Shown here: positions 1 to 7,166 of the stretch, piece after piece
Layout: every line of letters starts with the position of its first letter
Position numbering within the stretch: position 1 is the first letter of the stretch
Assembly: GCF_021531655.1 (NCBI RefSeq)
Contig: NZ_JADYUF010000038.1
Span: 1-34,332, forward strand
From: Leyella stercorea
Lineage (GTDB): Bacteria; Bacteroidota; Bacteroidia; Bacteroidales; Bacteroidaceae
Reading direction: 5' to 3'
Length of the DNA stretch: 34,332 nt
Program-made: the position numbers and the translations under genes
Notes under the pieces: model-generated
Seen by the model: only the letters and a program-made list of their open reading frames with translations
Told to the model about the DNA's origin: nothing
Database searches by the model: none

Positions 1-8
1 TATATATA

Positions 9-49
9 AAGCCCCACCCCCTTACCCCTCCCCCGCAGGGAGGGGAGTA
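9..49 (+). repeat. REP-like GC-rich element, copy 1
   Basis: This copy runs in the orientation AAGCCC, a C-rich tract, then CCCCTCCCCC, a short loop and GGGAGGGGAG. The CCCCTCCC and GGGAGGGG arms form an 8-base-pair hairpin. A TAA at 7-9 sits directly before it, which may be the stop of a plus-strand gene that lies outside the window. It faces copy 2 (213-250) as an inverted pair about 160 bases apart; the AT-rich DNA between them holds no convincing gene. Confidence 0.8.
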
Positions 50-212
50 ATATGATTTGCTAATCAATTTTATTGATATCGAAAACTTCTACTTAGAGTT
101 TAAAGGGTATTGTCGGGGAATTTTTTATTATTACACTTAATTTTCTCTCACATTATATTATCAGCCAATCATCATCGCATCAGCCAATACTTGTCAATTG
201 CAAAGCATACCG

Positions 213-250
213 TTCCCCTCCCTACTGGGGAGGGGCTGGGGGTAGGGCTT
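213..250 (-). repeat. REP-like GC-rich element, copy 2
   Basis: This is the inverted copy. On the plus strand it reads as a CCCCTCCC/GGGGAGGGG hairpin followed by G-runs and ends in AGGGCTT. It touches the ilvD stop codon at 251-253, so on the ilvD transcript it is the first 3' UTR sequence. The hairpin may act as a terminator or 3' stabiliser; that is inference. Confidence 0.85.
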
Positions 251-2056
251 TTAGATTATTCTCACTCCACCCTTATCTGCCGAGCTTACACTCTGGGCGT
301 ATGCTCGCAATGCCTTGCTTACATGGCGGTCGCGTGTCAGCGGCTGCTGCGGACGTGCTGCAAGTTCCTCGTCGCTGAGCTTCACGTTGATTGAACGGTT
401 GGGGATGTCAATCTCGATGATGTCGCCATCCTTAATCTTTCCGATGTTGCCACCAGCTGCAGCCTCAGGCGAGATGTGTCCGATGCTGAGTCCTGACGTA
501 CCGCCCGAGAAACGGCCGTCGGTGATGAGTGCGCACTCCTTGCCGAGGTGCATACTCTTGATATAAGATGTAGGATAGAGCATCTCCTGCATACCCGGAC
601 CGCCCTTCGGACCCTCGTGAGTGATGACAACGCAGTCGCCACTCTTGATTTTGCCACCGAGGATGCCCTCGCAAGCTGCCTCCTGTGAGTCGAACACCTT
701 GGCAGGACCGCTGAACTTCCATATTGACGGGTCTACACCTGCTGTCTTAACCACGCATCCGTCCTGGGCAATGTTGCCGAAGAGTACAGCCAGTCCGCCA
801 TCCTTAGTGTAGGCGTGAGAGAGCGAGCGGATGCAACCGTTCTCACGGTCGGCGTCGAGCGACTCCCACTGGGCATCCTGGCTACCCATCTGTGTAGAGA
901 ACTTTCTGCCCGGTGCGCTGTGATAAATACGGTCGGCTTCGGCAGAAATGCTTTCGCCTGTAATGTCGTATTCAGCCATAGCCTCGGCAAGCGTCATTCC
1001 GTCTACTCGCTTCACGTCGCCGTGAATCAGTCCGCCACGGTTCAGCTCGTTCAATATTCCGAGAATACCACCAGCACGGTTGCACTCCTGTACGCTATAC
1101 TTCTGGGTGTTTGGCGAGAGCTTGCACAGGCAAGGCACGTGACGGCTCAAGCGGTCGATGTCAGCCATTGTAAATTCGGTCTCAGCCTCCTGGGCGATAG
1201 CGAGCAAGTGGAGCACGGTGTTGGTGCTGCCACCCATGGCAATATCAAGAGTCATGGCATTGAGGAAAGCGTCGCGAGTGGCTATGCTGCGTGGCAACAC
1301 GCTCTCGTCGCCGTCCTGATAGTAGGCGAAGGCGTTCTTCACAATCTGACGAGCTGCAGCCTTGAAGAGTTCGATACGGTTCTTGTGAGTTGCGAGGATA
1401 GTGCCGTTGCCAGGCAGAGCCATACCGATGGCTTCGGTAAGCGAGTTCATAGAGTTGGCTGTGAACATACCCGAGCAGCATCCGCATCCCGGACACGAGC
1501 ACTTCTCAATCTTCTCCAGTTCGTCATCCGAAACTGTCTTGTCGGCACCCTTAATCATAGCTGTGATAAGGTCGGCATTCTCGCCGTTCCATCGTCCAGC
1601 CTCCATAGGTCCGCCCGAACAGAACACGGTAGGGATGTTAAGGCGCATAGACGCCATCAGCATACCCGGAGTAATCTTGTCGCAATTGGAAATGCAAATC
1701 ATAGCATCAGCCTTGTGTGCGTTGACCATGTATTCTACTGAGTCAGCGATAATGTCGCGCGACGGCAAAGAATACAACATACCGTCGTGTCCCATAGCGA
1801 TACCGTCGTCAATGGCGATGGTGTTGAACTCGGCAGCATAGCAACCCATACTCTCAATTTCCTTCTTCACAATCTGTCCAATCTCATGCAGATGTGTGTG
1901 ACCAGGTACAAACTGTGTGAACGAGTTGACAATAGCAATAATGGGTTTGCCAAACTGTTCATGTTTCATACCTGCGGCTACCCAAAGAGCGCGAGCTCCT
2001 GCCATACGGCGGCCTTCAGTACACACTGCGCTTCTTAACTGATGTTTCATTTGCAT
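251..2056 (-). CDS. ilvD: Dihydroxy-acid dehydratase
   Basis: The 601-residue protein is full length for IlvD (about 560-620). It dehydrates 2,3-dihydroxy-isovalerate and 2,3-dihydroxy-3-methylvalerate to the 2-keto acids of valine and isoleucine synthesis in the cytoplasm. The Fe-S cysteine motifs are visible: [12 protein letters not shown] in the N-terminal third and [17 protein letters not shown] after it. The C-terminal domain contains [19 protein letters not shown]. The start at 2056 gives MQMKHQLRS; the second ATG at 2050 is an equally possible start. A Bacteroidota-type promoter lies about 120 bases upstream. The usual ilvBN/ilvC neighbours are not in the window on this side, and tyrA upstream belongs to a different transcription unit. 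I looked for a branched-chain-rich leader peptide in the 5' UTR and did not find one. Confidence 0.97.
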   Translation of the reverse strand: MQMKHQLRSAVCTEGRRMAGARALWVAAGMKHEQFGKPIIAIVNSFTQFVPGHTHLHEIGQIVKKEIESMGCYAAEFNTIAIDDGIAMGHDGMLYSLPSRDIIADSVEYMVNAHKADAMICISNCDKITPGMLMASMRLNIPTVFCSGGPMEAGRWNGENADLITAMIKGADKTVSDDELEKIEKCSCPGCGCCSGMFTANSMNSLTEAIGMALPGNGTILATHKNRIELFKAAARQIVKNAFAYYQDGDESVLPRSIATRDAFLNAMTLDIAMGGSTNTVLHLLAIAQEAETEFTMADIDRLSRHVPCLCKLSPNTQKYSVQECNRAGGILGILNELNRGGLIHGDVKRVDGMTLAEAMAEYDITGESISAEADRIYHSAPGRKFSTQMGSQDAQWESLDADRENGCIRSLSHAYTKDGGLAVLFGNIAQDGCVVKTAGVDPSIWKFSGPAKVFDSQEAACEGILGGKIKSGDCVVITHEGPKGGPGMQEMLYPTSYIKSMHLGKECALITDGRFSGGTSGLSIGHISPEAAAGGNIGKIKDGDIIEIDIPNRSINVKLSDEELAARPQQPLTRDRHVSKALRAYAQSVSSADKGGVRII

Positions 2057-2177
2057 ATTGTTTCTTGGTTTATCTATTTCTTTTCTTGCATAAAGTGTCC
2101 CATGTCTATCGCCTTGAATTCATCGTAGGGGCATGTCGATTTATACAATAGCTATCCTTGAACACTGTCTATTGCTG

Positions 2178-2208
2178 CAAAGGTAATCAGATTTTGCATA
2201 ACTACCAA
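2178..2208 (-). promoter_or_regulatory. Predicted promoter of ilvD
   Basis: On the minus strand TTGG (2208-2205), 19 bases and TACCTTTG (2185-2178) match the Bacteroidota -33/-7 pattern (TTTG and TAnnTTTG). The start point would be near 2172, giving a leader of about 115 bases. The leader holds near-repeats around CAAGG.GATAG but no obvious terminator. Confidence 0.6.
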
Positions 2209-2316
2209 CAATTTAGTTCTAAAAAATCGCATTAATATACGATTTGCAACAAAATCACACACAATCACTTTCGTTTTGTAAGCAATGCGCTTTACTACTG
2301 AAAGATTGATACGTAT

Positions 2317-3108
2317 TTATATATTCTCAATATCCTGCTTCACGTTGTTGCGAATCTTTGTGAGATAAGCCTTCATACGCTTGGCATCCTTATTGTCGAT
2401 GATGTCAATCAGTTCGCCGAGTTCTTCGCGTATCTGTGCCACCTGTCCGCTGGTGTACGGGTTGAACAGAATTTCCTGAAGCAGATAGTCGTCCTCGTTG
2501 AGCACTCCTTTGGCTATGCGAAGATGGCGCTTGAATGTTGTGCCCGGCGCATCCTGATGCTTCATGACGGCAGAGAAGACGAAGGTGCTGACGAATGGTG
2601 TACTCAATGAGTATGCCACGGTCTTGTCGTGCTCCTCGAAGGTGTACTCGTAGATGTTGAGTCCCAATCGTGCGTAGAGGTCCTTAAAGAATATGCGACC
2701 CATATAGTCGCCCTCTGTAATGATGATGGCATTCTCCTCCGAGAGTTGTCCGAGGTTGGCGAATGTAGGACCGAACATCGGGTGAGTAGAGACGTATGGA
2801 TGTCCCGACTGCTCGTAAAACTCCTTCAGATTGGTCTTGACAGACGATATGTCGCTGATGATGCAATCGTCGGGAAGCACTGGCATCACTTCCTTGAAGG
2901 CTGATATAGTGTATTTAAGTGTAACGGCATTGATGACGAGCTGCGGCTGGAACTCCTTTATCTCGTCGAGCGTGGTGAAACGCTGGCAGTTGTAAGTGAA
3001 GCGCATGCGCTTCGGATCCTTCTCGTATACAGCTGTCTCATGGTCGAAACTGAGAACGTCGAGAAAGAAGCTGCCCATCTTGCCGGCACCAAGAACAAGT
3101 ATTTTCAT
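2317..3108 (-). CDS. tyrA: Prephenate dehydrogenase
   Basis: The 263-residue protein is the tyrosine branch enzyme that oxidatively decarboxylates prephenate to 4-hydroxyphenylpyruvate with NAD(P). It opens with a Rossmann glycine motif, VLGAGKMGSFF (residues 5-15). It carries the family's SDISSVK and THPMFGP segments around residues 85-115, the latter including the substrate-site histidine, and has a helical C-terminal dimerisation part. There is no fused chorismate mutase or ACT domain; in this operon the mutase is fused to DAHP synthase instead. It is the last gene of the pheA operon. A 200-base foldback repeat separates it from the gene upstream, so it may be translated or transcribed less efficiently than the first genes. 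ATG 3108 fits directly at the Rossmann fold. Confidence 0.93.
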   Translation of the reverse strand: MKILVLGAGKMGSFFLDVLSFDHETAVYEKDPKRMRFTYNCQRFTTLDEIKEFQPQLVINAVTLKYTISAFKEVMPVLPDDCIISDISSVKTNLKEFYEQSGHPYVSTHPMFGPTFANLGQLSEENAIIITEGDYMGRIFFKDLYARLGLNIYEYTFEEHDKTVAYSLSTPFVSTFVFSAVMKHQDAPGTTFKRHLRIAKGVLNEDDYLLQEILFNPYTSGQVAQIREELGELIDIIDNKDAKRMKAYLTKIRNNVKQDIENI

Positions 3109-3308
3109 TTTTGAGTTTTGAATTTTGAGTTTTGAATTTTGAATTGGTCGCCGTTGGCGATTTTGAGTTTTTGAATTCTGAGTTTTGAATTGCTCACCAA
3201 TGACGACTTCTGAATTGAGAATTCATAACTCATAAATTCAAAATCGCAGGCGAAGCCGAGAATAATTCAAAATTCAAAACTCAAAATTCAAAATTCGCGA
3301 AGCGCTTT
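3109..3308. repeat. Heptad-periodic foldback repeat between aroF-type gene and tyrA
   Basis: The whole gap between the two genes is an array with a 7-base period. In mRNA sense it begins with GAATTTT/GAGTTTT units after the upstream stop and ends with the complementary AAAATTC/AAAACTC units before the tyrA ATG, so the two halves can pair along their length. Small GC-rich hairpins are embedded: CGC-TTC-GCG next to the stop codon, a TCGGCTTCGCC stem, and TCGCC-AAC-GGCGA. The architecture matches the array at 5726-5893. Confidence 0.85.
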
Positions 3309-4376
3309 TTACTTTTGATTAATTATCTCCATCTGCTGTCTTACCGACTCCTCGTGTATGTGCTCGAAGATTTCCTTGACAAACTCCGAATCCATACCGC
3401 AGAGTGAACCCTGTGCGCCACGCTTGTCGAGAATCTCGTTGTAGCGTACGGTCTGAAGAATGGTCATGTTGTGCTCCTTCTTGTACTGGCCAATCTCGCG
3501 GCACACGCGCATACGCTTGGCAAGAAGTTCCATCAAGCTGTTGTCGAGTTCGTCAATCTGCTTACGCAATTCGTGAATGCCCTCAGTGGTGACAGTCTCC
3601 GAACGCACTACGAGCAGTCCGAGAATGTAGTCGAGCACATCGGGAGTAACCTGCTGCTTGGCATCGCTCCATGCGTTGTCGGGCGAGCAATGGCTCTCTA
3701 CCATAAGTCCGTCGAAGCCAAGGTCCATAGCCTGCTGGCAGAGCGGAGCAATCAGTTCACGTCGACCGCCAATATGGCTCGGGTCGCAGATGATAGGCAG
3801 GTCGGGAATGCGGCGGCGCAACTCGATTGGAATCTGCCACATAGGCAGGTTGCGGTATATTTTCTTGTCAAAGCTTGAGAAACCGCGATGGATGGCAGCC
3901 ATACGCTTTACGCCAGCCTGATTGATACGCTCCATAGCACCAATCCACAGTTCAAGGTCGGGATTGACTGGGTTCTTCACGAACACCGGAACGTCAACAC
4001 CCTTAAGGCTGTCGGCAAGTGCCTGCATGGCGAACGGGTTGGCAGATGTGCGCGCTCCTACCCACAATATGTCAATGCCATACTTCAGAGCCAGTTCCAC
4101 GTGCTCAGGAGTTGCCACCTCAGTAGCTGTGAGCATGCCTGTCTCTTCCTTCACCTGCTTCATCCAAGGCAAAGCCATCTCGCCGTTGCCCTCGAAGCCA
4201 CCCGGTTTGGTACGCGGTTTCCATATACCGGCACGGAACATCTTGCATCCAAGCTTCTTGAGCTGCTGTGCAGTTGTCATTACTTGCTCTTCGGTCTCAG
4301 CCGAACACGGTCCGGCAATTACGAATGGGCGTGGGTTGTCACTCGGTAAGTTTAATGGCTGTAATTCTAAATCCAT
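3309..4376 (-). CDS. Bifunctional DAHP synthase / chorismate mutase (AroQ type)
   Basis: The 355-residue protein joins two enzymes. Residues 1 to about 260 are a type I-beta 3-deoxy-7-phosphoheptulonate synthase, the first step of the shikimate pathway: FVIAGPCSAE, the KPRTKPGGFEG loop, VGARTS, the CDPSHIGG metal/substrate motif and ESHCSPDNAWSDAKQQ. Residues about 265-350 are an AroQ chorismate mutase: IHELRKQIDELDNSLMELLAKRM, then the EIGQYKKEH helix. The synthase has no ACT domain. In related fusions the mutase domain mediates allosteric control, but that is family knowledge, not seen here. It is the third gene of the pheA operon. The inverted REP pair at 4393-4558 separates it from the aminotransferase, and the foldback array separates it from tyrA. 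Symbols used for such genes vary (aroF, aroG, aroA), so none is given. Confidence 0.95.
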   Translation of the reverse strand: MDLELQPLNLPSDNPRPFVIAGPCSAETEEQVMTTAQQLKKLGCKMFRAGIWKPRTKPGGFEGNGEMALPWMKQVKEETGMLTATEVATPEHVELALKYGIDILWVGARTSANPFAMQALADSLKGVDVPVFVKNPVNPDLELWIGAMERINQAGVKRMAAIHRGFSSFDKKIYRNLPMWQIPIELRRRIPDLPIICDPSHIGGRRELIAPLCQQAMDLGFDGLMVESHCSPDNAWSDAKQQVTPDVLDYILGLLVVRSETVTTEGIHELRKQIDELDNSLMELLAKRMRVCREIGQYKKEHNMTILQTVRYNEILDKRGAQGSLCGMDSEFVKEIFEHIHEESVRQQMEIINQK

Positions 4377-4392
4377 AGTCGTAATCGTTTAG

Positions 4393-4433
4393 AAGCCCTA
4401 CCCCCTTACCCCTCCCCCGTAGGGAGGGGAGTA
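4393..4433 (+). repeat. REP-like GC-rich element, copy 3
   Basis: Same orientation as copy 1, with AAGCCCTACCCCC followed by the CCCCTCCC/GGGAGGGG hairpin. It lies just upstream of the DAHP synthase start and faces copy 4 across an 86-base T-rich spacer, forming an inverted pair inside an operon. A TAG (4390-4392) precedes it on the plus strand, but no real gene ends there. Confidence 0.85.
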
Positions 4434-4519
4434 GTATGTAAGGCTTATTTTGTTATTATTGTATTTCTTATTATCTTATTTCTTTATACTCTCTATTTTT
4501 TTATTAGCTGTGCACATCA

Positions 4520-4558
4520 CTCCCCTCCCTACGGGGGAGGGGCTGGGGGTAGGGCTTT
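4520..4558 (-). repeat. REP-like GC-rich element, copy 4
   Basis: Inverted copy whose outer end (AGGGCTTT) meets the stop codon of the aminotransferase at 4559-4561. The plus strand carries four G-runs of three or more separated by one or two bases, a G-quadruplex-type pattern. Confidence 0.85.
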
Positions 4559-5725
4559 CTATTTCATTCCCTTCACTCTCTCCAGCGCCTCCTTGATTTT
4601 CTCGTCCTTGGCGCACAGACTGATTCGTATGTATCGCTGTCCGTTGCTACCGAAGATAAATCCCGGAGTGATAAACACCCGTGCCTCGTGCAGTACACGC
4701 TCGGTGAGTTCTTCGCAGTCTTTATACTTCTCGGGAATCTTTCCCCAAAGGAACATTCCCACCTGATTAGGATCGAACGTACATCCGAGTTCGGTCATTA
4801 TCTGCTCGGCAATGTCGCGACGACGACGGTAGGTGGTGATGTTAGCCTCGCGGTGCCATTCGGGAGTGTTGGTATTGTAAGCCTCGGCAGCTGCGAGCTG
4901 TATTCCACGGAACGTACCAGAGTCAATGTTGCTCTTTATCTTCAATATCCACGAGATGAAAGTGGGGTTTGATACGCACATTCCCACACGCCAACCCGGC
5001 ATGTTGTGGCTCTTCGACATCGAGTTGAACTCAATGCAGCAGTCCTTTGCGCCAGGCACCTGCAGCAGCGACATCGGGTTGTCGTTCAAGATGAACGAGT
5101 AGGGATTGTCGTTCACTACAACGATGTTGTGCTTCTTGGCGAAGGCAACGAGTCGTTCGTAGGTTTCGCGACGGGCGTTGCCACCGGTAGGCATATTAGG
5201 ATAGTTGGTCCACATCAGTCTGACACGCGAGAGGTCCATCTTCTCCAGTTCGTCAAAGTCGGGCTGCCATCCGTTGTCCTCACGCAGATTGTAATTGACA
5301 ATCTCGGCACCGAGAATCTTGCTCAACGACGTGTATGTAGGATAACCGGGATTGGGCACCAGCACCTGTTCGCCTGGATTGACAAAGGCCAATGTCACAT
5401 GCAGAATGCCTTCCTTAGAACCAATGAGCGGTTGCACCTCGGTCTTCGGGTCAACATCGACACCATACCAGCGCTTGTAGAATCCTGCCATTGCCTCACG
5501 CAGCTCCGGCGTACCCATTGTGGGCTGATAGCCATGTGCCTCGGGCTTTGATGCCACCTCACACAGTTTGTCGATAGTCTGCTTCGACGGTGGCATGTCG
5601 GGCGATCCTATAGCGAGGGAAATGATGTCCTGTCCCTCTGCATTCAGTTTGGCAACCTCTTTGAGCTTGCGCGAGAAGTAATATTCTTGAACCAACGAGA
5701 GTCGGTCGGCGGGTTGTATTGTCAT
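4559..5725 (-). CDS. PLP-dependent class I/II aminotransferase, probably aromatic
   Basis: The 388-residue protein has the fold-type I aminotransferase signature: LAIGSPDMPPS near residue 38, the NPGYPTY loop (125-131), YPNMPTG (175-181), the PLP-contacting D206 region (VNDNPYS), and the Schiff-base lysine K238 in NSMSKSHNMPGWRVG. An arginine in RYIRISL near the C terminus should bind the substrate carboxylate. It resembles the LL-diaminopimelate/aspartate aminotransferase subfamily. Its place between pheA and DAHP synthase suggests it makes phenylalanine and tyrosine from phenylpyruvate and 4-hydroxyphenylpyruvate; that assignment is from context. An aspartate or alanine aminotransferase role is not excluded. 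It is the second gene of the attenuated operon, with foldback DNA on both sides. Confidence 0.9.
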   Translation of the reverse strand: MTIQPADRLSLVQEYYFSRKLKEVAKLNAEGQDIISLAIGSPDMPPSKQTIDKLCEVASKPEAHGYQPTMGTPELREAMAGFYKRWYGVDVDPKTEVQPLIGSKEGILHVTLAFVNPGEQVLVPNPGYPTYTSLSKILGAEIVNYNLREDNGWQPDFDELEKMDLSRVRLMWTNYPNMPTGGNARRETYERLVAFAKKHNIVVVNDNPYSFILNDNPMSLLQVPGAKDCCIEFNSMSKSHNMPGWRVGMCVSNPTFISWILKIKSNIDSGTFRGIQLAAAEAYNTNTPEWHREANITTYRRRRDIAEQIMTELGCTFDPNQVGMFLWGKIPEKYKDCEELTERVLHEARVFITPGFIFGSNGQRYIRISLCAKDEKIKEALERVKGMK

Positions 5726-5893
5726 AATGTTGAGTGTTGAATGTTAAATGTTGAATTGGTTGCGGCAGAGCCGCAATGTGGAATGTGGAATGTGGAGTGT
5801 GGAATTTATTAATTCTTCATTGAATAATTCTTCATCGGCTTCGCCGACCATTCCTCATTCAACATTCCTCATTCATCATTCCTAATTGCGTGC
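5726..5893. repeat. Heptad-periodic foldback repeat between pheA and aminotransferase
   Basis: In mRNA sense the gap starts with purine-rich heptads (GGAATGA, TGAATGA, GGAATGT) and ends with complementary pyrimidine-rich heptads (TTCCACA, TTCAACA), so the halves can fold on each other. Three perfect short hairpins sit inside it: GCGTGC-TAA-GCACGC, which contains the pheA stop codon in its loop (partly overlapping the CDS), TCGGC-GAA-GCCGA, and TTGCGGC-TCT-GCCGCAA. The order of parts is the same as at 3109-3308 although the heptad sequence differs. Confidence 0.85.
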
Positions 5894-6724
5894 TTAGCAC
5901 GCTTCGTATTCTCCAAGTATCTTGAGCGATCGTGTCAGCGGAATTATTGCATCGATGCTCTGCCGATAGCGTGTCAGATTGTCGAACGTCAGGTCGACGT
6001 AGAACAGATATTCCCATTCACACCCGATTACCGGCAACGACTGTATCTTCGTCAGATTGATGCCATAGAACGAGAGAATTGTCAGCACCTTCGACAGCGA
6101 GCCTTCCTCGTGAGCCACATGAAATACGATGCTCGACTTGTTGGCTTTTTCAAGCGGACGGAGGAAGTCGGCCTTGTTGGGATTGGCTACCACCAGAAAC
6201 CTTGTGTAGTTATGCTTGTTGTCCTGTATCTGGTCTTGCAGCACCTTCAGTCCGTAGAGTTTTGCAGCCGAAGCGTTGCAGATGGCAGCCCATCCCTTGC
6301 ACTTGTATTTGGCTATGTACTCTGCCGAACCCGCCGTGTCCTCTGCCTCAACAGCCTTTATGTCGGGATGATTGGCAAGGAAAGCGTTGCATTGTGCCAG
6401 CGCCACCGGATGAGAGTGCACCTCAGTAACCGTAGACCAGTCGTCGTCGGGCAGACAGCAGATGCAATGCTCGATGTGAAGCTTATGCTCGCCCACCACA
6501 GTAGCACCCGAATCGCGCAACAACTGATAGTTGTGCAGCAAACTTCCGGCTATCGTGTTCTCTATCGCCGTCATGCCTATCACGGTAGGGTCGCGTCGCA
6601 TATTCTCGTACACCTGCTCGAAGGTGGCACAGCAAATAAGCTGTATCTGCTCGCCTTTGAAGTACTGATGGGCGGCGATGTCGTGAAAAGAGCCGTGGAA
6701 GCCCTGTATAGCTATTCTCTTCAT
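5894..6724 (-). CDS. pheA: Prephenate dehydratase with ACT domain
   Basis: The 276-residue monofunctional enzyme converts prephenate to phenylpyruvate. The catalytic domain spans residues 1 to about 185: IQGFHGSFHDIAA at the N terminus, VIGMTAIENTIAGS with the acidic substrate-site region, and the catalytic HNYTRFLVV segment. The ACT regulatory domain follows (about 195-276): SSIVFHVAHEEGSLSKVLTIL, then KIQSLPVIG, where the enterobacterial phenylalanine-binding motif ESRP reads QSLP. Feedback inhibition may therefore differ, which is inference. It is the first structural gene of the Phe/Tyr operon and is preceded by a leader-peptide attenuator. Its stop codon lies in the loop of a perfect 6-base-pair hairpin. 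Confidence 0.95.
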   Translation of the reverse strand: MKRIAIQGFHGSFHDIAAHQYFKGEQIQLICCATFEQVYENMRRDPTVIGMTAIENTIAGSLLHNYQLLRDSGATVVGEHKLHIEHCICCLPDDDWSTVTEVHSHPVALAQCNAFLANHPDIKAVEAEDTAGSAEYIAKYKCKGWAAICNASAAKLYGLKVLQDQIQDNKHNYTRFLVVANPNKADFLRPLEKANKSSIVFHVAHEEGSLSKVLTILSFYGINLTKIQSLPVIGCEWEYLFYVDLTFDNLTRYRQSIDAIIPLTRSLKILGEYEAC

Positions 6725-6734
6725 TGTATTAAAT

Positions 6735-6773
6735 TAAAAAAACCCCGCTTTCACGTTTGTGTGAAGCGGGGTT
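6735..6773 (-). terminator. Attenuator terminator upstream of pheA
   Basis: On the minus strand AACCCCGCTTCAC pairs with GTGAAAGCGGGGTT (one bulged A), and a run of seven T follows at once. This is a strong rho-independent terminator about 11 bases before the pheA ATG, so it can only act on transcripts that would otherwise enter pheA. That placement indicates attenuation rather than ordinary termination. Confidence 0.9.
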
Positions 6774-6840
6774 CGTATATTGTTTATTATTTATACACTC
6801 TAACCTAAGTCTAAATTTGCACACGACTTACCGCTTCACA
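6760..6840 (-). promoter_or_regulatory. Antiterminator pairing in the pheA leader
   Basis: TGTGAAGCGG at 6840-6831 is perfectly complementary, over 10 bases, to CCGCTTCACA at 6769-6760, which is the 5' arm of the terminator. The two structures exclude each other. The upstream arm lies in codons 19-22 of the leader peptide, 9 bases past the last Phe codon. A ribosome held within the Phe/Tyr block could leave it free to form the antiterminator; one moving to the stop would disturb it. Confidence 0.8.
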
Positions 6841-6894
6841 ATTTCTTGTAAAGTAAAAGTAAAATCGATAAATGTATGCAAAAGTATTGTTCAT
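6811..6894 (-). CDS. Phe/Tyr-rich leader peptide of the pheA operon
   Basis: A 27-codon reading frame starts at ATG 6894 and stops at TAG 6813-6811. Residues 5-15 read FAYIYRFYFYF, so four Phe and four Tyr codons fall within eleven. This is the pattern of attenuation leader peptides such as enterobacterial PheL, here covering both amino acids that the operon makes. The frame begins about 20 bases after the predicted transcription start and ends 38 bases before the terminator. Its late codons carry the antiterminator arm. It is too short for ordinary gene callers. No strong Shine-Dalgarno sequence precedes it, which is normal for Bacteroidota. The role is inferred from composition, position and RNA pairing, all visible in the sequence. 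Confidence 0.85.
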   Translation of the reverse strand: MNNTFAYIYRFYFYFTRNCEAVSRVQI

Positions 6895-6919
6895 AACTTG
6901 ATTCTATTTTTGTTTTGTG

Positions 6920-6951
6920 CAAATGTAAAACAATTATTTGTTACACACAAA
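6920..6951 (-). promoter_or_regulatory. Predicted promoter of the pheA operon
   Basis: On the minus strand TTTG (6951-6948), 20 bases and TACATTTG (6927-6920) match the Bacteroidota consensus well. The start would fall near 6914, giving an attenuator leader of about 190 bases before pheA. Confidence 0.75.
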
Positions 6952-7049
6952 TTTTTAGCGATAAAATGTCAATAAAAATGAACTTTTCCTTACAATTCCA
7001 CAAAAAGCGGAACATAATATAAGATTACACCTTATTATATATATAGTGG

Positions 7050-7115
7050 ACGAGAGGACAAGCAGACAAGAAACGAGAGATAAGAGACAAACAGCCAAGA
7101 AAACAAGCAGCCAAG
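7050..7115. repeat. Purine-rich heptad-like array downstream of the TPR gene
   Basis: The plus strand reads as degenerate 7-base units (CAAGCAG, ACAAGAA, ACGAGAG, ATAAGAG, ACAAACA), made almost only of A, C and G. It resembles one arm of the heptad arrays in the Phe operon, but no complementary arm is present. It sits next to REP copy 5. Confidence 0.5.
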
Positions 7116-7122
7116 CATACCG

Positions 7123-7160
7123 CTCCCCTCCCTACGGGGGAGGGGCCGGGGGTGGGGCTT
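7123..7160 (-). repeat. REP-like GC-rich element, copy 5
   Basis: Same orientation as copies 2 and 4, with the hairpin CCCCTCCC-TACGG-GGGAGGGG and downstream G-runs. It ends 6 bases from the stop of the TPR protein gene (7167-7169). Confidence 0.85.
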
Positions 7161-7166
7161 TGGGCT

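Noticed and set aside
815..1741. 308-codon open frame on the plus strand
   Set aside because: It lies wholly antisense to ilvD, which is certain; no family resemblance.
2057..2177. Branched-chain amino acid leader peptide before ilvD
   Set aside because: Short frames exist ([13 protein letters not shown]) but none is rich in Leu/Ile/Val and there is no terminator hairpin with a U tract.
6879..6886. Second TAnnTTTG match (TACTTTTG) on the minus strand
   Set aside because: It lies inside the leader peptide frame, lacks a -33 element, and would remove the start of the leader; the upstream promoter is better.
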